Of a DNA stretch of 64,000 nt, positions 1 to 9,522 are shown in pieces. Within the stretch, counting starts at the first letter, position 1; each line of letters begins with the position of its first letter. Under the pieces are notes generated by a model that was not told the DNA's origin, ran no database searches, and worked only from the letters and a program-made list of their open reading frames with translations. The stretch is from Amoebophrya sp. A120. Lineage: Eukaryota > Sar > Dinophyceae > Syndiniales > Amoebophryaceae. The translations under genes were made by a program, and so were the position numbers. The stretch spans positions 2,544,054 through 2,608,053 of the forward strand of contig CAJINV010000005.1 of the NCBI GenBank assembly GCA_905178155.1. The letters run 5' to 3'.

Positions 1-62
1 GGCTTGCTGATGCCGACCAAATTATCTGCCGTTCTTCACAGCAGAAAAGAAAACATATCATC

Positions 63-1378
63 ATGGCGAACACGACGGGTCTGAGCGTTGTACCTGAAAC
101 GTACTTTCCAAGGAAGAGGCGAAGAAGGAGGAAGGCAGGGGCTCCAGGTGCTGGCGTCCTCTCCGTTACAACACTGCTTGCATCAGGTGCTCTCAACACT
201 AGTTGCGGATCAAGCTCCATGATGAAACAAGCGCATCCTCCTGCAGGGGCGGCCGCGATTTATTTGATGCAGCTTGTTTTCTCACCTCGCTTGCTGTTCG
301 CGCTTTTATTTTCAAGCTGCGGCTTGTTCAACGTTCTCGGCACGGGTGCGTTGTTTGTGAAAAAAAGGACGAACGCGTGGTCTTCTACTTCTGGTGCCGC
401 TGACAACTACACGAAGACCCGTCGTGCTGGTGCAACAGCCCTCGTGGACCACGACAAGAGTGGCCACAAAGTGGCTGCAACTTCGACTGCATTGGGCAGG
501 AGTCGCAAGATGCAGAACAAGTCTCAGGACGACAAGAAGCCCTGCGTGTGTGTGAACGAAGGTGACGACAAGTTTACCCAGGCTGCGGGTGACGCTCCGG
601 GGCAGTATTGGCTGAACGCAACTGGGATCCAGGACACTGCTTACGGAAAGGAATACGAGTATAATTATGTGTTTTTGATTTGTTGACATGAAAAATGTGC
701 TGGTGCTGGGATGATTTTTTGAGACCACGCTACAAGAATTTGCCAGAGCGTACAATTTGTTTCAAATTTAATTCATCATTCCTACGGTGGCAGGTGAAGA
801 AAAATCATCTTCTTTCTTCAATGAAAACAGAGGCACCTTCGGCGGCAAAGGCGATTACGGCGAGTACTGTTTTGCGTGGGAGGATGAGGTGGTCGGCGGG
901 AAGGCCGGTACCAACCAGGACTGCCGGGGCACGGACGACGACCGGCCAAGCTGGTGTGTGGAGAAGTGGTGCTACGTGAAGGAAGCAGATTCTCCCTTCC
1001 CCTCATTTGTCATGCAAAATGCCTAATTTACGCCTCGGCTCTTGGCACTGTTTGCATGACAAGTTCTGGCGCGACCCCAAATAGCACTACACTCCTGTTC
1101 AAATTTGTCATGCGAAATCTGCATTCTTGCTGACGCTTGTATTGCTTTTCATGCAATAGTACAAGTGAGGGGGAGGGGGAGTTGTGCACTTTCATAGTTG
1201 CTACGTGAAGGAAGCAGATTCCACCACCGCAGCGATTGACGCGACGGAGGCGCCGGACTGCGCGAATTTGGACGACGTCGTGAAGGCGACGTATGGTGCC
1301 AACCCGTCCATGGACCTCTACTACTCCTTCAAGTACTGCACGACAACCACGACCACTACCACGATCGAGGCTGGGTAG
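63..1378 (+). CDS. Cys-rich secreted-type protein, array paralog 1
   Basis: Three exons: 63-658, 831-992, 1222-1378, giving 304 residues. The N-terminal third is basic and low in complexity, with a hydrophobic stretch near residues 64-95. The conserved domain follows: CVCVNEG (exon 1), DTAYG, DYGEYCFAWEDE, WCVEKWCYV, CANLDDV, YYSFKYC and a Thr run before the stop. Intron 1 (659-830) is GT-AG and joins in frame. Intron 2 is a family-A introner flanked by a 23-bp exact repeat (970-992, 1199-1221), so any cut within the repeat gives the same mRNA. The start is the first ATG of the open frame; a GT-AG-linked upstream exon is possible because the window begins only 62 bases before. The function is unknown; paired cysteines and the Thr tail suggest an extracellular, glycosylated protein. 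Confidence 0.8.
993..1198 (+). mobile_element. Introner family A (atypical 5' end)
   Basis: The 3' end matches the family-A TIR (ends gttgtgcactttcata, 1181-1196). The 5' end lacks the expected tatgaaagtgcac; in its place is a copy of the 23 exon bases that also follow the element. The interior carries the usual tttgtcatgc motif. Confidence 0.7.
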
Positions 1379-2108
1379 GGAGCAGTGCACGCGAAAGAGG
1401 AACACGGTGGTGGAGATGCTGGTGGCACGTAAGTCGTTTGTTGTACTTAATGCAGGAGGGTGAGGAACACGGGGGCAGGAGCAGATGTGCTGATGATATG
1501 TAGGATAGTACCGCAACTTTCGGGCGGTTTAGCTACTTATTTTATGGTTTTTTGTGATTATTGGCGGGGCCTCCGCTTGAGAGCAGACTTTGTCTTTGCT
1601 TTCTGAAGATCCCCAATAGAGCAAGATCCAAATCAATGTATGATATCAATGCACTCCCATTGCTGGATTTAAATTTTATATGTCACGGTTTCCAAGAATA
1701 GCACCGCCTTTCAATAGCTGGACGCGAAAATAAGCCTAGAAGAAATGGGGACCTTGCACATACTCGGCAAAGAAAGGGAACACGAAGTAGGCTGTCAGGC
1801 GAGGGTGACGAGAGTGGAGTAGAACGAGCTTTTTTTACAGAAGCAAGAAAAATTATTAAAGCTGCCTTCCGCTACTTCCCTGGTAGCGACCTGTAGTTGA
1901 AGCTGCGTCGTCAGACCTCTTCGAAAAGCGAGAGGGGCACTGAGGTGCAATGTTTTGGATATGCGAGTGATGAAGAGCTTGAACTACTTTTAGCCCCGGC
2001 TTCATCGTCCTATAAACACTACAATCGTCGACGAACTAGAACTACAACGAAGAAACGTTTTGCGCACCATTGTGCTGCTGTAGCACAACTCCGTTGGGCG
2101 GAGCGGGA
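1379..2108. other. Intergenic, no gene seen
   Basis: About 730 bases between paralogs 1 and 2. Short open frames occur, but none has a family motif, a signal sequence or a supported splice. I see no RNA gene. Confidence 0.5.
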
Positions 2109-4281
2109 ATGGTGGAGCGTAGCTGCAGGGGCACTTGGGCAAGAAGGGCGGTTCTTGCCGCAGGTGGTCCCTCGGGTGCAGCGCAGGTACTATGATTCAC
2201 CACTTTTAGACCTGACAGACTGATAGCTTTTACGAGGACAAAGTGCCAGTTCATCTTTTCTGCTGACGAACATATCTTGTTTCATTTGCATGTTGTGGTC
2301 ACTTTAACAATCTTTTGAATTGCTTGCAGCGATTTATTTTTCTTAGTTTTTGTATATCGTTTTGATTTTGTTGAGCTCCTACTCGCAGATACTCAAACGC
2401 ATCTCCTTAAATGTAATCTTAAAGTCCGTCGTCGCTCTGAACCTGAAGCACAAAGACAAACTGGACCTCCAAGATGACGTCGTGGCAAAGAAATCCAGTA
2501 AAGATAAAGCCGCCTTAATGTCGACTGCTGGCTCCAGCGGGGAAGATGTTGAGACAGAGACCTCCAAGATGACATCTTCTTCCTCTACTTCTTTGAAGTC
2601 TACAAAATCCACCAGGAAGAAAAGAACAAAAACAGCAGGCGACGGCGATGACGACGAGGAGGACGACGATGCTGCGGAGGCAGCAGACGCAGACGCGGAG
2701 GAGACCACTGAAGGAGAAGATAACGAGGACCACGCTGCGTCGGACGAGGACGTCGAGGCGGAAGAATGCGTGTGCGTGAACGAGGGCACCGTGCTGATGA
2801 ACGAGCCCGATAAGTTTACCGCACCAAAACCGGACGCGGAAGGCCAGGCCTGGCTCAACAACACAACGGGCTATCCTGAGGAAAAACTACGTCTCCAACT
2901 TGGCGGCCTTGCTACACAAATTTGAATCAACACACTTTAGCTAGTGTTTGCTCGCATGTTGACAAGTTTATTCGTGTCCCTGTAGGCTAGTTCTGTTTGA
3001 GGTAGTCCTTGCGCAGACGCATCACAAATCGAGTACATGATCCTGGTGCCAGCGTCATAAATTTCCAAATAGCTGCATATTGGCAAATTATGGAGGACCT
3101 GATTGAGCTGCGCGTGAGAAAGACAAACATTTTGGACCGCGTGCTACTTTGCATGACAAGGAGGTCTTCCGGGCAGCTGGGGACGTTTTTACAAATGATA
3201 CGGACGAGAGCGCACCGTCTGCGTATGTGGATACACCGTACGGGCAAAACTACACAAAAGTGTACGGCTAACCAAGAAAAAAATCGTGTTTGCTGCAGCT
3301 GCTACCATACAGGACAGTCGTGACGCCTGCCATTTTAAGTAGATACCACCGATAGCATCTTTTACTTTTTGTTTTAGGGTTTTCATTGAGCCTGGCTATT
3401 GGCATTGCAGCTATAAATCTTCCATGACAAGTTTTCATCCCTGTCCTCCAAGCCAATTTTGTCAAGGTCATACCATGTCAGTATCTTGACTCTTTCAACG
3501 AAGAAAGTATACACTAACACACCTTTTTTTCTTGTACAACGACGGGCCGGTCGACTACGGAGAATACTGCCGAGCCTGGGAAGACGAGTGCACCGGTGGG
3601 AAGGCGGGGTTGAGTACCTCCTGCAAAGTCACCAACGCGGACACAGAGTGCCCAAGCGGGACAAGCTACGACGAGGACAAAGACGACAAACCAGACTGGT
3701 GTGCCGCCAAATGGTGCTACGTGAAGACAAAGTCGGCAAAGAACGGAGAGATCGCTAGCTACACGAAGTTACCTAATAGCAAGTTGGATTGATCTCGGTG
3801 TGAAAGTGAAAAGAACTTGTCGTGGTGCTGCATTGCGAAGAAAACGAGCATTGGACAGCATTTTACCAACAACAAGTGTGCGATCCAGGAGGTATGATCA
3901 CAAGTTTCATTTGGGACCACGCGTTCATCTCCACCTGTGCAGCGCGCTACATGGTTGCACGACTACATGGTTGCACGACAAACAAGGAAAGTGCGCGTCT
4001 TGTGAGTCATGTTGGTATTCTACTTGCACAGGTTCTACTTCATCTGCAGGTCTAGAAGATAAACCCTGTGCATGCGCGTTTCTCTTTTCCAGACCCAGAT
4101 CGATGTTTCCATTTGGTAAAGACTCGCCGGACACCACGAGAACGGACCGAAGTGCAGCAACATCGACGACGTGGCGCGATCCTCCTACGGAAACCTCAAC
4201 GTGTGGTACAGCTACAACTACTGCGCAACGACCGCAACCAAGACGAACACAGTTGTCACCGTCCTGGACAAGAGCAAGTAA
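2109..4281 (+). CDS. Cys-rich secreted-type protein, array paralog 2 (frame problem near 3' end)
   Basis: Proposed exons: 2109-2186 (ATG, Arg-rich then AVLAAGG, signal-like), 2389-2871, 3206-3265, 3538 to about 3757, and about 4115-4281. The acidic, Lys-rich N-terminal part is followed by ECVCVNEG, DKFTAP, QAWLN, DTPYG, DYGEYCRAWEDEC, KPDWCAAKWCYV, NGEIA, CSNIDDV and WYSYNYC, ending in DKSK. Intron 2187-2388 is GT-AG and in phase. Introners 2872-3200 and 3266-3532 excise in frame. The last intron has a family-C-like 3' end (TIR to about 4112), but no pair of cut points I tried restores the frame: KDSPD just after it is in one frame and CSNIDDV in another. Either the boundary is unusual or the copy is frameshifted. 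The first exon is inferred only from its splice phase and composition. Confidence 0.6.
2872..3200 (+). mobile_element. Introner family D
   Basis: Starts tatcctgaggaaaaac and ends gacgtttttacaaatgata, an imperfect TIR. Flanks are CGGGC and CGGAC. Removal joins NTTG to ESAPS in frame. Confidence 0.75.
3266..3532 (+). mobile_element. Introner, family I-like
   Basis: Flanked by an exact TGTAC repeat (3261-3265, 3533-3537). The ends share aagaaaaaaa / ttttttttct as an inverted pair. Removal gives KVY-NDGPVDYGEYC, matching the paralogs. No AG precedes the downstream exon. Confidence 0.7.
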
Positions 4282-5403
4282 AATCTTGGAGACCTTCGAC
4301 GCCGTCGCAAGAAAGGGCCTGCACTTCTACCACGAGGAGCCAGCAATTGCATTTCTGGGGGTGGAGTGCAAAGCAGACCGGACGGTGTTCGACGTTCCGC
4401 GGCACACGGAGGCGGAACTGGTCGTGCAAGCAGGAGGACTAAAACGAGTCATATAAAAATCAATTTTGTGGTGGTAAAGTTGTATATAATACCAAAGAAA
4501 AACCTGATCCTGAACGTGACGAAAATAGTAGCTCTTTGAGGTTGTATCCTATGGAAAAGTAAGCTGGTATCTTGTGGGAATGTTGGTATAAGTACCGTGT
4601 AAGATTGATGTCGGCAGATAACAAACTTTTACTTTAGTGGAAGTAAAAGTTTTTTCTTTTTACGTCTTTCCTTTGCCTTTGCCAAGCAGGGGCATGCAAA
4701 CTACTTGCGAAAGAACGCTTCACAGCTTTTTTATGGTCTTCACAGACGGGTGAAAAAACGAAAGACAAAGATCGCGGTTTTTCTTCCTAGAGAATAAAGC
4801 CTCAAACTCAAACTGGTGCAGATGATCGACGTTGATGGAAATATGGGATTAAGTAAGGATTTTTGATTGCTTTAGACAGTTTATGATATATTACAACTAC
4901 AAATCGAACAAGACTAAAGTGAAAGTAAGGGACGACTGGTCCTTGCGGGCCAGTACTTATCGGTGACCCTGTTCTGCTACAATGATAACACCATTCTGAA
5001 TTGTAATTGTTGACGGGGGATAGGGGTATAATTTTGATTTCTTCGCGGGCGAAGCAGGGGCATGCCATGGGCATGGCAACAGGCAGAGAATCGGAGTGAA
5101 AGTGCGAAGAGTCGGAGTGGGGGGCGACTGTGCGTACTTCTGTGCTGCTGACCGGCGGCGCGGAGGACGCAGCGCAATTGAAGGAAACAAAAATTTGAGA
5201 GCACAAAAAAGGACCATATACGAAAGTTTCTACTATGCGCTTATTACAAGTTCCAGACCCAATCTTTCTACGCATGTCTTCGCTTTCGGTAGATGTAGAG
5301 CGAGCAGTAGCAAGGGAAAAATAGGACGAGCCCAGAACTTGAAGTCGGCGAAGAACTGAAAGAATACCACTTTTTAAGTAGACCCACCGCCTGCTGCAAC
5401 GTC
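4282..5403. other. Intergenic with AATAAA near 4793
   Basis: No supported coding exon. An aataaa lies at about 4793, roughly 510 bases past the stop of paralog 2. Open frames on the minus strand (4808-5275) lack family features. Confidence 0.45.
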
Positions 5404-8400
5404 ATGATGTCGTCGACGACAGGAGGAGCAAAAAATCCAAACTTCCTGCGGACGACCGGCGCCAGCAGCCTTCGCCGCGCACCGGTTCCGCCCTCGAGCA
5501 CCAGCCGGGGGCTGGTACTTGTAAATGCGTACTTCTACATGTGGCGCTGTACTAGTACCACGCACGGCATGCACATCAAAGTGGACGACCACGACGCAGA
5601 CGCAGATATCTCCGCGAAGGTAGTTGCGCAACACCAACTAGTACCCGCGTCAGCATCTACTAGTAGCGCAACTTCATCAACGTCAAAAATAATCCACGAC
5701 ACGAAGCTGCTGCAGCAGACGCCGGAGGAGTGCATGTGCGTGAATTCGGGCCTGAATGCGGACCGTGTGAGTGACAGGTTCACCCCGGCACCCGAGGGGA
5801 TGCCGAACTATCCTGAGTAAAAACGTCCCCACACCAGAGTTGTCATGCAGATTTGCAATGACAGGAACAGAACATTTGTAATGCGCATCGCCAGGAGAGG
5901 CATTTTTAGTAGTGTTTTGGAATTTGTAATGCTGTAAACAGGATGAGCAAATGGATTTCTGACGCAGCTGGCCTTGCGAACCTGCGCTACACTACGGACT
6001 GCAACTTGTGATGCGTGACCCCCAAAAGTTCTAGGTTTGTGTTGCAAAATCCCCATCTTGACTCTGGTGTGGGGATGTTTTTACTCAGAATACGAACCAA
6101 ACGTGGTTCAGCACCACGGCTGACGCGAGTGGCAAGTATCCGGACTCGCCCTATATCAAATGCAAAAATGTCTGGGTCTGGAAGATTTCCAGGTTTGTCA
6201 TGCATATTTCGCATGAGCTATGATGCCTGTAATGCATGACCTAGCATGACAGATTTTTTGCGGGTATCTTGATGCCTATCCCGCATGACAAATGCCCTCT
6301 CCGCGGAGCAAAAACTGGACGCCTCTTGCTGCTCATGCAATACAGATATTTTTAGATTTCAAAAATAGCATCACAAGTTGCATTCTTCCAGACCCAGACA
6401 TTTTTGCAATCCATACCCTACGGCCAAGTATGATGTGAGAAAAATGTGTTACAGGCACACATTGGCTGGACCTTTACTTCATCAGCACAAACATTCTCTG
6501 CATGGCAGAGAAGTACTATAGATACTTGTAATGCAGCGATTCTTACAGATTGATCACAAGGAATTTTTATTGAGCATATTGTATGAAATTATATCTACAA
6601 CTAGGCTCGGGCTCCTGAGAGTATCCGGCATGACAGAACTTGTCTGTCTTGCTTGGCCTGCGTCGTAACACTCTTTTCTTCGCATAGGAAGTGTACACTG
6701 ACCAGTACGGGGGGCCCGCGGACTATCAAACAAAAGAAGTTCGTCACGCTTACTCATGCGCATTTGTTGGAACTCTCCGTCATGCGCAAGAACAATGCGT
6801 CAACGCAGTCAGACTCCATGGGCGATTTCATCCCTTGTGTTTGCGAAATAAGTTGTACAAGGAAAATAATTTCCTGTGAAGATGCCAGAAAAATCTCTGA
6901 TGCAAATAGACCTGCAAGTTCCTGTGATGAACCGTTTTTTCTCTCTTCCATACGGACTATGGGGAGTACTGTCGCGCGTGGGAAGACGAGTGCGCCTCGA
7001 TTGGGGGCAAGGCTGGCGAGTATGAAAGCCTCAGAATGGAAATCCTCAAAGTGGAAATAAGTAATTTGTGATGCATGAAATGCAAGGCAAAAAAGCCTGT
7101 ATTGCAGAGGACACAATTGAGGCCGACTATTGCCCTGCTAGGGGTGAAGAATTGGGCTGCTGATTAGCACGACAGGATGGCACCCCTTTGCCTAACTAGC
7201 ATGACAGGCACGTTTTGAGTGCCCAGGAAATTTGTCATGCGCCGACTACAATTGGCACTTTGACTGGAGTCGTTTTTTTGCATTACAAATTATTTCCAGT
7301 TTGAGGATTTCCAACCTGAGGCTTTCATAGCGAGACTTCCACGTGTGCAATCAGGGAGGAGGATTGCGGGACTGCTCTGGATACGAGGCCGGTTACCTGT
7401 ATGGAAGCGTCAGGTTTGAAATCGTCAGAGTTGAAATAATTTGCAATGCATAAGATGCAGGACCCGAGGCACGTGTGTTGCAGAGCAGGCAAGTGAGGCC
7501 GATTGTGAGCCTGTTTGGGGTTACAGCTCGAGCTGCTAAAGTAGCATGATGCAATCGCTCTTTTTTGCCTAAACAGCATGACAAACTGGATTTGGGGACC
7601 AGCGAAATTTGTCTTGCGCCACTTGAAAACTGGGTTCCAACTGGCATCCATTTTATGCATGACAAATTATTTCAACTTTGTCGATTTCAACTCTGACACA
7701 TCCATAACCTGCTCGAAGACCTGGTGCTACATCCGGACAAGCAGCGCGGTGAACGGCAACATCGCGAAAACGGACGCCATATGCATTCGCAAAAGTACTA
7801 TCGCACTCGTAATAAAAATCGCAGTCATGCAGGAGCATGACAAATCCAAGCTGTAACCTGAACTAGCATGACAAATTGAGTTTGTGTTCTTGCGAAAATT
7901 TGTAATGTGCTTCACATACTAGTGCAATACCAATACAACTTTTGCAATGCATACGACAATTTCCCGCCAGTGTGCTCCAACATCCCGGCGGCAAACCTGA
8001 CCGTCCAGAGCCGCGACAGCGTGCACCTGTTACGAATTGCAAAAGTATCGCACTAGTATAGCTTGCAATACCAATTGGCTCAGCATCACAAATTGAATTT
8101 GTAGTGCGGGTTTGCCATAGCACCTAGATTTGTAATGCATGGCCGCAATTAATAGTACTACTACTAGTACGATGCTTTTGCACAGGATGCCTGTGGTGGT
8201 CTTACGATTTCTGCACCACTACTACCACGACGACCACTTCTATGAAAGTGCACAACTCCCCGTCCCCCTCATTTGTCATGCCCAATATTGCTTACCAAGT
8301 CTAACACTCTGTGCCCCTTTGGAATGTTAGCATGACAGATTCTGGCAGGCCAAACACCACTACAATTCTGTGAAAATTTGTCATGCAAGAAAAGCTACAC

Positions 8401-9522
8401 TCTTGGTGCATGCCCTTCTTTTCTGTTCATGCAATACAAATGAGCGAGAGGGGGAGTACTAGTTGTGCACTGTTATAACTTCCACGTTGGCGGTTGAAAC
8501 TGTTTCCCCCAGCACCACCACCACCCCTGCGCCGGAGACGACACCTATCCTGAGCAAAAACGTCCCCACACCGTAGCCAAGATGGGGAAGCCGCTAGACA
8601 AATCAACAAGCCAATGATAAATTTGCCTTCGTAGTGTATTAATCCTGTTTAGCTACTTCAGCAGCGTCACAGATCTGGACTATCGTGCTGGGTGGAGCAT
8701 AACAAATACCGAAACACGACTAGAGCGTGTTGCACTCTCATGGGGCTTCGCATGAAAAGCATTTTTAGCATGCAGATTTGTACGTACAACTATGGAGAAG
8801 TGGGGACGTTTTCACAAAGGATAAGACCGAGTCCGGAGGAACTCGCCAAACTTCAAGCCGAGCTGCAGGCGGCCAGTATATGCATTGCAATATGTTTGGG
8901 TCTGAAAGAGTTTCGACTTCCATGCTAAGAGTCTGGTGCATACAAAAATCTGTCTTGCATGATATTACCATAAGCTGCACTCTTTTAATAAACCAACATG
9001 AGATGAGGGAGTTTCTCATGCAGGAGAGGCATGGCATATTAGTCTATGCCATGCCTCTCCTGCATGAGAAATTTGTCGTGCTAGGTCCACCTGCATTCCG
9101 GACCTGCTCATGGGGAATGGAAATTTTGCATGACAAGTTTGTATTCCACCTGCAGACCCAGACCTATTTGCATTTCATACGGTATGGGTGGCGACAGTAC
9201 CGCGAACGACACGAATACTACGGAGGAGCTCCTTCTAGCGTTACGGGGTGGAACAGGAAGATCCGCCGGCGATCACTCGGGGAGCACAACCACAACCACC
9301 GGTGGGAGCGGGGCGTCAACATCCACTGCTAGCACCGGCGGCGGCCACACCACTGACACTGAGGACGCTGCTGGCAAAAGTAGCGGTGCGCTTCTGCTGC
9401 AACAAACCAGGAGCGTGGAGGACGACGTCTCTGGTGGTGTTCACGATTCGTCTTCGAGCGGCGGGGGCTCCGACCACTTTGGCGGCGGCCAAGACCTCGC
9501 TGGTGGCTCCGGCTACTACTAG
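5404..9522 (+). CDS. Cys-rich secreted-type protein, array paralog 3, 11 introners
   Basis: Twelve exons: 5404-5808, 6098-6153, 6421-6428, 6692-6723, 6958-7020, 7335-7399, 7712-7779, 7959-8029, 8194-8240, 8483-8545, 8829-8878, 9185-9522. They sum to 1266 nt, exactly 422 codons, so the model closes at 421 residues with no internal stop. Spliced landmarks: ECMCVNSG, DRFTPAPEGMPNQTWF, DSPYGQ, DQYGGPADYGEYC, AWEDEC, GKAGETSTC, SKTWCYIRTSSAVNGNIAK, PPVCSNI, LWWSYDFC, a Thr run, then a coiled, Ser/Gly/Thr-rich tail ending GGSGYY. All 11 introns are introners; none needs GT-AG. Exon 3 is only 8 nt. There is no clear N-terminal signal peptide; a hydrophobic patch lies near residues 37-48. Another ATG follows at 5407. 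Confidence 0.85.
5809..6092 (+). mobile_element. Introner family D
   Basis: TIR tatcctgagtaaaaacgtcc, ending tttttactcagaata. Exact CGAAC repeat on both sides. Removal gives EGMPNQTWF. Using the internal gtaaaa...ctcag pair as GT-AG would leave 17 extra nt and break the frame. Confidence 0.93.
6154..6415 (+). mobile_element. Introner family C
   Basis: TIR tatcaaatgcaaaaatgtct, ending gacatttttgcaatccata. Exact CCCTA repeat. Removal gives DSPYGQ. Confidence 0.93.
6429..6686 (+). mobile_element. Introner family I
   Basis: Starts tatgatgtgagaaaaatg and ends acactcttttcttcgcata. Flanks CCAAG and GGAAG. Removal joins YGQ to VYTDQYGG. Because the flanks end and start in G, a GT-AG cut is also possible and would add one Glu codon. 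Confidence 0.85.
6724..6952 (+). mobile_element. Introner family J
   Basis: Starts tatcaaacaaaagaagttcg and ends tttttctctcttccata. Exact CGGAC repeat. Removal gives GGPADYGEYC. Confidence 0.88.
7021..7329 (+). mobile_element. Introner family B
   Basis: Starts tatgaaagcctcagaatgg and ends aacctgaggctttcata. Exact GCGAG repeat. The G at each edge also creates a GT and an AG, which would add one codon if used. Confidence 0.93.
7400..7706 (+). mobile_element. Introner family B (second subtype)
   Basis: Starts tatggaagcgtcaggtttg and ends aactctgacacatccata. Exact ACCTG repeat. Removal gives TCSKTWCYI. Confidence 0.92.
7780..7953 (+). mobile_element. Introner family E
   Basis: Starts tatgcattcgcaaaagta and ends acaacttttgcaatgcata. 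Flanks CGCCA and CGACA. Removal gives KTDANFPPVCSN. Confidence 0.88.
8030..8188 (+). mobile_element. Introner family E
   Basis: Starts ttacgaattgcaaaagtatc and ends gatgcttttgcacaggat. Flanks ACCTG and GCCTG. Removal gives SVHLWWSYDFC. Confidence 0.85.
8241..8477 (+). mobile_element. Introner family A
   Basis: Starts tatgaaagtgcacaactccc and ends tagttgtgcactgttata. Exact ACTTC repeat. Interrupts the Thr run. Confidence 0.92.
8546..8823 (+). mobile_element. Introner family D
   Basis: Starts tatcctgagcaaaaacgtcc and ends gggacgttttcacaaaggata. Flanks ACACC and AGACC. This copy has gagc where others have gagt, so the internal GT of family D is absent. Confidence 0.88.
8879..9179 (+). mobile_element. 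Introner family C with internal perfect hairpin
   Basis: Starts tatgcattgcaatatgtttg and ends gacctatttgcatttcata. Flanks CAGTA and CGGTA. A 27-bp perfect inverted repeat with a 6-nt loop lies inside (9012-9038, 9045-9071). Confidence 0.88.

Noticed and set aside
1897-2223. Plus-strand frame of 108 codons before paralog 2
   Set aside because: It starts at TTG and has no family motif. Only the overlapping ATG frame at 2109-2186 fits as a first exon.
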